NCBI GenBank assembly: GCA_964496705.1
Contig: CAZCBJ010000043.1
Location: forward strand, 1-22,788
DNA length: 22,788 nucleotides
Reading direction: 5' to 3'
Source of the DNA: CAZCBJ01 sp964496705
GTDB taxonomy: Bacteria > Chloroflexota > Anaerolineae > Anaerolineales > Anaerolineaceae
Below are positions 16,088 to 22,788 of the stretch, piece after piece; the stretch's first letter is position 1, and the number at the start of each line of letters is the position of its first letter. A program made the translations under genes and the position numbers. Below the pieces are notes generated by a model, which had not been told where the DNA came from, ran no database searches, and worked only from the letters and a program-made list of their open reading frames with translations.

Positions 16088-16899
16088 TTTATTTTTTCCG
16101 CTCGTTGGTGGAGATCATCTCCGGGACAGCATTGATCCACGACCACGGCTCCATCTAAAAGCAAGATTTTCCCTCCAAATGCTTCCGCAATGTGTTCAGT
16201 CGTGAAAACCTGGTCTGGATTTCCGTAGGCAATTATCTTCCGATTTAACAAAAGGGTCTGTTCAAAACGTGTGGAAGCCATGTTCAGATCGTGCGTCGAA
16301 ACTAAAATGGTAACTTTTTGCTCTTTCAGCCTTTCAAAAAGCTGCAAGGTGATCTCTTGTGTGGCAATGTCAATTCCGGTGAAAGGTTCGTCCATCAATA
16401 AAATGTGAGGTTGTTGTGCCAACGCCCGGGCCAGAAATACGCGCTGCTGCTGGCCACCGGAGAGATCTGCGATGGAATGATCTGCCAGGTGCAGTATATC
16501 CATTTGCTGTAAGCATGTTTTAACGGTTTCACGATCCTGCTTGTTTAGATTTTGCAACCAACTGAGTTTCCCGAACCTACCCATCCCGACCACTTCTTGT
16601 ACGGTTATCGGAAAGCGGAAATCAACTTCTTCACGCTGCGGGATATATGCGACACAATCGCGATGTTGACCCAGAGGGCGGCCGTGAATGTTTATGTGAC
16701 CCTCCCAGATGGGAAGCAGCCCGACCAACGCTTTAAATAATGTAGTTTTTCCCGCTCCATTCGGGCCAACCACAGCGATCTGGGCTCCGTGGTCAACGGT
16801 GAAAGTAATGTCTTCCAGAATATTTTTTCCATGGTAGCCAATGGAAACATGCTGGAAATCTAATCGGGCTGGCTCGTGAGAAAAAGCATCAACGTTCAC
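16084..16899 (-). CDS. Zinc/manganese ABC transporter ATPase, GTG start
   Basis: This 271-residue ABC ATPase powers metal import. It has Walker A GPNGAGKTT, the Q-loop in YIPQREEVD, the signature LSGGQQQRV, Walker B ILLMDEP and the switch His in STHDLN. YIPQREEVDFRFPITVQEVVGMG is typical of the ZnuC/MntA branch. The start is GTG at 16899, overlapping the binding-protein TGA as GTGA; its stop overlaps the permease ATG. These overlaps imply coupled translation of the importer subunits. Confidence 0.93.
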   Translation of the reverse strand: MNVDAFSHEPARLDFQHVSIGYHGKNILEDITFTVDHGAQIAVVGPNGAGKTTLFKALVGLLPIWEGHINIHGRPLGQHRDCVAYIPQREEVDFRFPITVQEVVGMGRFGKLSWLQNLNKQDRETVKTCLQQMDILHLADHSIADLSGGQQQRVFLARALAQQPHILLMDEPFTGIDIATQEITLQLFERLKEQKVTILVSTHDLNMASTRFEQTLLLNRKIIAYGNPDQVFTTEHIAEAFGGKILLLDGAVVVDQCCPGDDLHQRAEKIK

Positions 16900-17822
16900 T
16901 TTAACGCCTTCACAATCAAGTCGGTGTTGTATTGCATCATCTTGAGATAGGTTGGAGCGGGACCATCTGGCGCTGTGACCGAATGGGTTAGCAAACCCGT
17001 TACGATCTGTGCCCCACTCTCTCGAGCGAGCTGCTGCGCCAAATGAGGATTGGTGCCTTTTTCCAGAAAAATGGCGGGAACATTGTTCTGCTGGATCTTT
17101 TGCGCCAGTTCAGCCAATTGCTGGGCCGAGGTTGAGGCGGAAGTACTGGTGCTGGGAATAATGGCACCGATTATTTTAAAACCGTAGCGGTCAGCATAAT
17201 AACCAAAACTTTCATGGTTGGTAACCAATAATTTTCGAATGGGCGGGATTTGATCCACCTGTATTGAAATCCATTGATCTAATTCATGCAATTGTTGAAT
17301 ATATGATGCGGCATTGGCCTGATAAATTGCTGCGCCATCTGGATCCAGTCGGGTTAACTCCTTCTGAATAACGTTAACATAATGGATCACCTGGATGGGA
17401 TCCAGCCAGAAATGAGGATCTGCTTCGTGGTGGTCTTTGTCATCCAACGGTACAAGGTCTGTTGTCAAAGGCTCACGCGGCGTCAAACCATCCGACACCG
17501 AAATAATCTTGGATGGATCTATGCTTCCAAGTAACGGTTCTATCCATCCTTCCAACCCGCCCCCATTGAGTAGAAAGAGAACGCAATCATTCATGCGGGC
17601 TACATCTTTGGGGGTAGGTTCAAATGAATGGGGGTCCACATCGGATGGGATGAGCGAGATCACCTCAAAACGTTCCCCTGCAATGGTTGAGGTAATATCG
17701 GCCAGGAATGATTCGGCTGCCAGAATAAAGGGTTTTGTAACTCGCTCTGAATCTATACAGGATTGAAGGATGAAAGGGATGAGGGCGAAAAATATCCACA
17801 ATACTTTATTACCTTGTTTCAT
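16896..17822 (-). CDS. Zinc/manganese-binding lipoprotein of the ABC importer
   Basis: This 308-residue protein is the extracytoplasmic binding subunit (cluster A-I, ZnuA/PsaA type). It starts with a lipoprotein signal and a lipobox-like LQSC (Cys22), so it is likely membrane-anchored. Metal ligands expected in the family are visible in DVDPHSFEPTPKD, HEADPHFWLDP and VTNHESFGYYADRYGF. The loop before the second histidine is short (DKDHHEADPHFW), lacking the long His-rich stretch of many zinc-specific proteins. GAGAGGG precedes the ATG, which lies inside the last codons of the fur gene (14-nt overlap). Confidence 0.92.
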   Translation of the reverse strand: MKQGNKVLWIFFALIPFILQSCIDSERVTKPFILAAESFLADITSTIAGERFEVISLIPSDVDPHSFEPTPKDVARMNDCVLFLLNGGGLEGWIEPLLGSIDPSKIISVSDGLTPREPLTTDLVPLDDKDHHEADPHFWLDPIQVIHYVNVIQKELTRLDPDGAAIYQANAASYIQQLHELDQWISIQVDQIPPIRKLLVTNHESFGYYADRYGFKIIGAIIPSTSTSASTSAQQLAELAQKIQQNNVPAIFLEKGTNPHLAQQLARESGAQIVTGLLTHSVTAPDGPAPTYLKMMQYNTDLIVKALK

Positions 17823-18249
17823 AGTCCCTCTCTGCGCATTTCGCGCAAATACCGTTTATCTGGAGAAAATGGTCGGTGATTTGGTAATTATTCCGGCGTC
17901 CAATTTCTTCGATGAAACCTTCCACGTGTTCCACCGAGAAAAATATTGCGCGGTGACAGGATTGACAGATCATTAGATGTTGATGACCGGGTGGTGTACC
18001 AATAAATGCCTGGCAGCCAATTTCGGCATGAACGCGGATAATCAGGCCCAGTTCTTCCAGTTTCTCAAGCGTTCGATATATGGTCACCAGACCGATGGAG
18101 AAATCTTTCTGGCGGGCGATCAGAAAAATTTGAGAAGGGGTCAATATTGTCTCGGAACTGTCGATGATATCCACAACCAGTCGGCGGGGCGCAGTCAGAC
18201 GATAGTTATTGCTTTGCAGTATTTTTAGCCAGTTTTCACAGCGGTTCAT
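17809..18249 (-). CDS. Fur-family metal-responsive repressor (Fur/Zur/Mur)
   Basis: This 146-residue DNA-binding regulator has the winged-helix segment YRLTAPRRLVVDII, the recognition-helix region LVTIYRTLEKLEELGLI, the metal segment HQHLMICQSC and a second pair CAKC near the C-terminus; the two CxxC pairs form the structural zinc site. Being the first gene of a metal importer operon, it most likely represses uptake when zinc or manganese is plentiful. I chose the ATG at 18249 because family members start near here, though no clear ribosome site is seen. An in-frame ATG at 18282, 5 nt after the -10 hexamer, would give a near-leaderless mRNA and 11 more residues. Confidence 0.88.
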   Translation of the reverse strand: MNRCENWLKILQSNNYRLTAPRRLVVDIIDSSETILTPSQIFLIARQKDFSIGLVTIYRTLEKLEELGLIIRVHAEIGCQAFIGTPPGHQHLMICQSCHRAIFFSVEHVEGFIEEIGRRNNYQITDHFLQINGICAKCAERDYETR

Positions 18250-18267
18250 AATAGAGGTGTCTTTTCT

Positions 18268-18286
18268 GCAAATGAAAATCATTATC
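18268..18286. promoter_or_regulatory. Fur/Zur box over the fur-importer transcription start
   Basis: On the plus strand this 19-bp site matches the classical Fur box (inverted ATAATGATAATCATTAT type) at 16 of 19 positions, including the whole right half ATCATTATC. It begins 2 bp downstream of the -10 hexamer of the operon promoter, so a bound repressor would block transcription of its own gene and the importer. Confidence 0.82.
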
Positions 18287-18287
18287 A

Positions 18288-18315
18288 ATTATAATTGCTT
18301 TGAGATGGATGTCAA
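18288..18315 (-). promoter_or_regulatory. Consensus promoter of the fur-importer operon
   Basis: TTGACA (18315-18310) and TATAAT (18293-18288) are perfect hexamers with a 16-bp spacer, the same arrangement as the trpS promoter. Transcription would start near 18281, inside the Fur box. Confidence 0.82.
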
Positions 18316-18359
18316 CATACACCAGACAATCCTGTGGATTAATTTGAAACAGTATGTGC

Positions 18360-18365
18360 TATGAT
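18360..18365 (+). promoter_or_regulatory. -10 element placed for a leaderless murJ transcript
   Basis: TATGAT is followed by 7 nt (AGGCGCC) and then ATG at 18373. No ribosome site and no convincing -35 hexamer are visible. Confidence 0.45.
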
Positions 18366-18372
18366 AGGCGCC

Positions 18373-19905
18373 ATGAGCAGATTAACCAGGAATTCTCTGA
18401 TGCTGGCAGCATTCATTGCTGTGGATAAGGTTCTGGCATTTATCCGACAAGTCGTCATTGCGCGCCAATTTGGTTTATCTTCTGAGCTGGATGCCTTTAA
18501 TGTGGCGAACAATATTCCAGATATGTTATATGCGCTTATTTCTGGCGGTGCGTTGTCCATTGCCTTTATTCCAGTGCTGACCGAGTTGCTTTCCAAATCA
18601 GGTAAACCGCAAGCATGGCAATTGTTTTCGCGGATTGTCAACCTAACCTTCATCGTGACCGCATTCTTTTCCATCCTGGTGGCTTTTTTGGCAGAGCCGC
18701 TGGTGCGCTGGCGGCTGGGGATCGCTCCGGGGTTTGATGAAGTCCAACAATCATTGGTGGCTCAGTTAATGCGGTTAAATTTGATTGGCACGTTAATCTT
18801 CTCGATCAGCGGTTTGGTTATGGCGGGGTTGCAGGCAAACCAACATTTCTTCTTCCCGGCTCTCGCACCGCCACTTTACAATGTTGGTCAAATACTCGGT
18901 GCGTTGATTCTGTCCCCAGAAAAAGGCTACACCCTGTTTGGCGTGACCCTCCCGGCTTTTGGTTTTGGCGTTCAAGGATTGGTATTCGGAGTCATTCTTG
19001 GAGCATTGTTCCATTTGGCGATCCAGATCCCGGGATTGGTTCGGTTTAAGTTCCAATGGCATCCTTCATTGGGATTAAAGGATGAATGGGTGAGAAAGAG
19101 CCTGAGGCTGTTTGGCCCGCGCCTTTTGACCGTTTTTTGTATCCAACTCATATTTCTGGTGCGGGATAATCTGGCATCCCATCTTCAGGCTGGATCCGTG
19201 ACGGCACTGACCTACGGCTGGATGCTACAGCAGGTTCCGGAAACCTTGATTGGAACTGCGCTGGGCATTGCCATCCTACCCACCCTATCTGAATTTGCCG
19301 CCCAACAAAACTGGCAAGCCTTAAAAGATACACTTTTGCGCGCGAGTCATGTCATCCTGGCACTTACGATTCCAATAGCGGTCGTTATGAGTGTTTCGCT
19401 TAAACCCATTTTGGCTGCGGTGTTTGATTTCGGTGATGCAGGCACGGAAACGCTCATGTGGGTCACACGCGGCTTTTTACTGGGCCTGGTCGGGCACAGT
19501 CTATTGGAAGTGGTCAATCGATCGTATTATGCGCGCCAAAATGTGATCATTCCATTGATAGGTGCGGTGGTAAATGTTACCCTATATATAATTTTAGGAA
19601 ATCTTCTCTACCGCAGATTGGATGCTCCAGGAATCAGTTTAACCGATTCAATCGTTTACTCCTTGCAAGTGATCGGTTTATTCGTTGTTTTGGGTCGGTA
19701 TTTCCAAATGCGCATTTCACCATTTCCGGCGTTAACCAACGCAATTCTGGGAGGAGCAGTTGGCGGGGTTATATCGCTGTTGTGTATGGCATTATTTTCC
19801 ATGGTTCTGCCACAAATCCTCACCGGATTGCTTGCGCTGGCCGCGGGAGGAATCAGTGTTTTGCCATTTATTCGGCGTGAAATCCGCTTATTGTTTAAAC
19901 TTTAA
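18373..19905 (+). CDS. murJ: Lipid II flippase MurJ
   Basis: This 510-residue polytopic membrane protein of the MurJ/MviN family turns lipid-linked peptidoglycan precursor to the outer face of the membrane. The N-terminal VDKVLAFIRQVVIARQFG, DAFNVANNIPDMLYALISGGALSIAFIPV and the central FGPRLLTVFCIQLIFLVRDNLAS are typical, and about fourteen hydrophobic segments are spread over its length. I chose ATG 18373 over the in-frame ATG 18361: the latter overlaps the TATGAT hexamer, while 18373 lies 7 nt behind it and gives the normal family N-terminus. It is divergent from fur across a 123-bp gap. The alternative is another member of the same exporter superfamily (for example a polysaccharide flippase), but the N-terminal match favours MurJ. 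Confidence 0.88.
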   Translation: MSRLTRNSLMLAAFIAVDKVLAFIRQVVIARQFGLSSELDAFNVANNIPDMLYALISGGALSIAFIPVLTELLSKSGKPQAWQLFSRIVNLTFIVTAFFSILVAFLAEPLVRWRLGIAPGFDEVQQSLVAQLMRLNLIGTLIFSISGLVMAGLQANQHFFFPALAPPLYNVGQILGALILSPEKGYTLFGVTLPAFGFGVQGLVFGVILGALFHLAIQIPGLVRFKFQWHPSLGLKDEWVRKSLRLFGPRLLTVFCIQLIFLVRDNLASHLQAGSVTALTYGWMLQQVPETLIGTALGIAILPTLSEFAAQQNWQALKDTLLRASHVILALTIPIAVVMSVSLKPILAAVFDFGDAGTETLMWVTRGFLLGLVGHSLLEVVNRSYYARQNVIIPLIGAVVNVTLYIILGNLLYRRLDAPGISLTDSIVYSLQVIGLFVVLGRYFQMRISPFPALTNAILGGAVGGVISLLCMALFSMVLPQILTGLLALAAGGISVLPFIRREIRLLFKL

Positions 19906-19965
19906 AATATCTTAAGTAAATTTCTAACCTTGACGATGACCAGTCGATGACGGTTTTTTCTACGG

Positions 19966-19971
19966 TATAAT
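19966..19971 (+). promoter_or_regulatory. -10 element placed for a leaderless TPR-gene transcript
   Basis: A perfect TATAAT is followed by 7 nt (ACGCCGG) and ATG at 19979, without a ribosome-binding site. A TTGACG lies too far upstream (30-bp spacer) to be its normal partner. Confidence 0.5.
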
Positions 19972-19978
19972 ACGCCGG

Positions 19979-21127
19979 ATGCAAGATAATTCAAACGGGG
20001 ACACCGCCCCCATTCGAACACAGTCGATTCTGACGGAACAAAATGAACCGCCACCCTCCAAGCCAAAACGCTGGCCATGGATATTGATCGGTTTGGTTAT
20101 CATCCTGATTGGAGGATTGCTGGGTGCTGCGTTAGGGTATCAAAGAGGTGTGGCGATACGCAAAGCCCGAGAAGAAGGGACGGTGCTGCTCAATGCGACC
20201 ACGCAGTACCAACTCGGAATACAAGAGTTTGAGGCAGGGCGCTACGAAATTGCCCGTAAACGCTTTGAGTTTGTGATTCAATTGAAACCGGATTTTCCAG
20301 GTGCCTCCCAGAAATTAGCCGAAGTTATGCTTGCGCAAGCGATGGTGGAAGAGCCAACCATGGCGCCGACGCCAACAACCGCTTTCACTCCAACCCCCGA
20401 TCTTCGCGGGGAAGAGGAATTATTTCGACAAGCTCAAGAAGACATGTTAAACAAACAATGGGATGCTGTCATCACTACCCTGGATAAGCTCAGAAAATTA
20501 AATATCGGATATCGGACAGTGGAAGCCGATGGGATGTATTACATGGCTTTACGTTTCCGGGGTATTGACAAGATATTATTGCAGGGCAGTCTCGAGGGTG
20601 GAATATATGATCTCGCGCTCTCGGAAAGATTTGCACCACTTGATCGCGACGCAGATGGTTACCGCACTTGGGCGCGCATGTATCTGGCAGGCGCCAGCTT
20701 CTGGGGATTGGATTGGCCGAGGGTGATTGAGTACTTCAGCCAAATCGTGGCTGCACTTCCGAACCTGAGAGATGGATCCAATTGGACGGCAATTGAGCGT
20801 TATCGGGTGGCTTTTATTCGGTACGGGGATCAATTGGTGCTTGTGGGTTCTTACTGTGATGCTGTTGAACAATATGAAAATGGATTAAGCATTGGTTACG
20901 ATCAAAAAGCCGAAGAATCAAAAGCATATGCGTTGAAATTATGCCAAAATCCTGCAGATCGACCGGAGGTCGTAGAAACCGCCCCGCCTGAAGTGGATAG
21001 CGGAGGAGAGACGGTTGTAGCCCCGACAGCTGAACCGACCAACGCACCTGAAAACACTCCTGTCCCAGAACCCACTGAGGCACCGCCCACCGAAGAATCC
21101 GCTGCCATCGGGGAGACATCGGGCTAG
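19979..21127 (+). CDS. Membrane-anchored TPR-like protein with Pro/Thr-rich linkers
   Basis: I do not recognise a named family for this 382-residue protein. A short charged N-terminus is followed by one membrane helix at about 32-54 (WILIGLVIILIGGLLGAALG), placing the rest outside. A TPR-like helical pair lies at about 74-110 (YQLGIQEFEAGRYEIARKRFEFVIQL). Then come a Pro/Thr linker (APTPTTAFTPTP), more helical repeats from about 145 to 325, including QAQEDMLNKQWDAVITTLDKL, and a Pro/Glu/Thr-rich tail from about 327. It is probably a scaffold or assembly factor at the cell surface. The neighbouring subtilase has a similar acidic Pro/Thr-rich stretch, but shared function is only a guess. Confidence 0.85.
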   Translation: MQDNSNGDTAPIRTQSILTEQNEPPPSKPKRWPWILIGLVIILIGGLLGAALGYQRGVAIRKAREEGTVLLNATTQYQLGIQEFEAGRYEIARKRFEFVIQLKPDFPGASQKLAEVMLAQAMVEEPTMAPTPTTAFTPTPDLRGEEELFRQAQEDMLNKQWDAVITTLDKLRKLNIGYRTVEADGMYYMALRFRGIDKILLQGSLEGGIYDLALSERFAPLDRDADGYRTWARMYLAGASFWGLDWPRVIEYFSQIVAALPNLRDGSNWTAIERYRVAFIRYGDQLVLVGSYCDAVEQYENGLSIGYDQKAEESKAYALKLCQNPADRPEVVETAPPEVDSGGETVVAPTAEPTNAPENTPVPEPTEAPPTEESAAIGETSG

Positions 21128-21164
21128 CGTGACAGGGAATCAAAGCCGGGTTATGGTAAGATTA

Positions 21165-21182
21165 TTTGCATTTCAATGCAAA
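21165..21182. repeat. 8-bp inverted repeat before the subtilase gene
   Basis: TTTGCATT, TC and AATGCAAA form a near-perfect dyad in the 142-bp gap between the TPR and subtilase genes, followed by ATTTTGG. It may be a repressor operator or a weak AT-rich terminator for the TPR gene. Nothing else was recognised in the gap except the ribosome site of the next gene. Confidence 0.4.
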
Positions 21183-21269
21183 ATTTTGGCTTGATGGTAG
21201 TTCGGTTCCTCCATTTCTCTGGTTGCCTTAAATGAGAATGGCTTCATGTGAAATCCACAGGAAGGTAAT

Positions 21270-22646
21270 GTGAAAAATATGTTCCTCAGTAAATCGAAAA
21301 TCAACATATGGCTGCGAACCATTTTGGCGGTGACTCTGAGTCTGAGCCTATTGCTCAGTCTAACTGCAGCCCGGTTTCTAGAAGAAGTCCCACCTGACCC
21401 AACGCAAGAAAAAGCCGCACAGGAAATAACCGCAACACCTGAACCGGTTGAACAGAATGAGCCAGAGGCTGCACAGGCGGAAGATGACCAGTCGCAACCA
21501 TCTACACAAGTTGATCCGGCACTGGCAGCGCGATTCAACTTCCGTCAGGTGATTATCAAACTCTCCGCTGAAAGTGATGTGTCAGCTCTGGCGGGCGATG
21601 TTTCTGCCAAGTCAGACGGAAACCTGGCGGAATTGCAACATCTTTTAGCTGAGGCTGTCATTCAACCGCTTTTTAACAACCAAGCAGTTGAGGTCTCCAG
21701 CCTATCTTCGACAGAATTGAATCGTTATGTTTTTGCTCAGCTCCCAGAAAGTGTCGAATTCCAGACTGCGTACGCGCTGGTTGAAGAACTCAACAAACTT
21801 GACACAGTTGAATTGGCTTATTTAGAGCCGATTTATCTGCCAGCGGTTGGCGATATCCCACCAGCTACCGGTAATTTCCAATCACAACAAGGATATCTGG
21901 ATGAGCAAAATGCCGTGAACAACGGCATGGATGCATTATATGCGTGGACGAAAGCTGGCGGAAGCGGCTTGAACGTGCGCGTTTATGATATCGAGCTCGG
22001 CTGGCAGCTGGGGCATGAAGATCTGACGATCAATGATTCATCCATGATCTCTAGCTCGAATTCTTCGCAGCAAGCCTGGGTGAATCATGGAACGGCTGTT
22101 GTGGGAGTCATTTCAGGTTTCAAGAATCTCTATGGGGTGACTGGTGTGGCACCCTCAGCCGAAATGTGGCTCGTGTCATCATTGGTCACCGATACACTGG
22201 CCAGCCGGCCATTGGCTGATGCCATCAACCTGGCAGCCAGCCAGGCACGGGTTGGCGACATCATCGTGATACCACTTCAAGCGATAGGACCGATCACTAA
22301 CACAACTTGCAGTTGTTCTGATGCAGAATGTGCAAGCTTTGAAGCGATTCCGGTTGAATATTGGAACGCGAATTTTGATGCGATCAAAGCGGCTGTCGCC
22401 AAGGGTGTGATCGTGGTTGAAGCAGCCGGCACAGGATCGGTCAATCTGGATGCCGGGGTGTACAGCGGGCGATTTAACCCTGAATCGCGCGACTCAGGCG
22501 CTATCATGGTCGGCGCGGGAACATCCGATACCCGCGAACCGGTGTGTGCAGCTAATTCTGGTGAGCGCGTCAACGTGCAAGGATGGGGCGAAGATGTGGT
22601 CACTACCGGTTACGGAGACCTGTTCGACGGCGGTGGCGACCCGAAC
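21270..22646 (+). CDS. Exported subtilisin-like serine protease (S8), 3' end replaced
   Basis: The protein has a signal peptide (core TILAVTLSLSLLLSLTAA), an acidic Pro/Glu/Thr-rich linker to about residue 85, a propeptide-like domain to about 195 and a subtilase domain. The catalytic Asp240 lies in VRVYDIELGW and His273 in NHGTAVVGVISG. The oxyanion-hole Asn expected in AAGN is Thr388 (EAAGTGS). The catalytic Ser segment (GTSxAxP) is not reached: after YGDLFDGGGDPN the sequence changes to unrelated DNA. I chose GTG 21270 because AGGAAGG lies just upstream; an in-frame ATG at 21279 is the alternative. The frame stays open to the window end, but residues after about 459 are not native. Confidence 0.85.
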
Positions 22647-22647
22647 G

Positions 22648-22788
22648 TCGCGGCTCGGCCTCGGCACCGGGTCGACGGCGGCGCATTTCGTCGATCTTCT
22701 GGGCGCGCGCGTAAAGGAAGGCCTTTCGGTCCTCTGCGTGCCGACCTCCGAACGCACCCGCGCGCAAGGCGAAAGCCTCGGGCTGACG
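22648..22788 (+). pseudogene. rpiA: rpiA fragment from a foreign GC-rich genome (chimeric contig end)
   Basis: From 22654 a different reading frame gives LGLGTGSTAAHFVDLLGARV followed by VPTSERTRAQGESLGLT, the N-terminal substrate-binding part of ribose-5-phosphate isomerase A (GTGSTA and TSERTRAQ motifs). It has no start codon and is joined directly to the middle of the subtilase. Its GC content and codon use are far higher than in the rest of the window and look proteobacterial. The most likely explanation is a misassembly; a natural insertion is not supported. Confidence 0.85.

Noticed and set aside
19930..19971. TTGACG and TATAAT as a standard promoter for the TPR gene
   Set aside because: The spacer would be 30 bp, far outside the usual 16-18 bp.
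22277..22757. Minus-strand ORFs near the right end
   Set aside because: They are antisense to the subtilase and cross the chimeric junction; no motif supports them.
1..22788. A defence, phage, transposon or CRISPR system
   Set aside because: No integrase, transposase, repeat array, toxin-antitoxin pair or restriction gene was recognised; the methylase-like ORF alone is not enough.

Overview
The window looks like a metagenome-assembled contig from the phylum Chloroflexota, probably class Anaerolineae. This is inferred from protein style: a multi-GAF membrane histidine kinase, Pro/Thr-rich linkers in exported proteins, a Fur protein that starts directly at its winged helix, and mid-range GC. 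No marker gene settles it. Two assembly blemishes are visible: a 10-N scaffold gap inside trpB (7712-7721) and a switch to unrelated GC-rich DNA at about 22647.

Layout. (1) 1-1787, minus: a long ORF running off the left edge that looks like a DNA-methylase relative without a recognisable catalytic motif. (2) 1896-6861, plus: a 1257-residue sensor kinase (ten membrane segments, four GAF domains, kinase core) and a FIST-domain protein in one operon, ending at a perfect 10-bp hairpin. (3) 9739 down to 6922, minus: a consensus promoter, a tryptophan T-box leader, trpS and a stand-alone trpB2. Tryptophanyl-tRNA charging and tryptophan synthesis are thus placed under one tRNA-Trp sensor. (4) 13324 down to 9736, minus: formiminotransferase-cyclodeaminase, dCTP deaminase and a GT39-like membrane glycosyltransferase, tightly packed. 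(5) 13400-14535, plus: a SRAP (YedK/HMCES) gene, an HPt protein whose TTG start overlaps the SRAP stop, and tRNA-Glu(UUC) with its own promoter and terminator. (6) 18315 down to 14564, minus: a Fur-family regulator with a Fur box on its own consensus promoter, then a zinc/manganese ABC importer (binding protein, ATPase, permease) and an RsmI-like methyltransferase, with overlapping or near-overlapping ends. (7) 18373-22646, plus: murJ, a membrane-anchored TPR-like protein and an exported subtilase. The subtilase is cut off by a foreign rpiA fragment.

The best-supported interesting item is the T-box, whose antiterminator, terminator and TGG specifier can be paired by hand. Three genes (ftcD, murJ, the TPR gene) share the arrangement -10 hexamer, exactly 7 nt, ATG, without a good Shine-Dalgarno sequence, which suggests leaderless transcripts. 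Several enzymes lack a residue normally treated as essential: TrpS has TMHTS where KMSKS belongs, Dcd has Ser at the catalytic Glu position, and the subtilase has Thr at the oxyanion Asn. I saw no phage, transposon, CRISPR array or defence cluster, and no clearly new multi-gene system.
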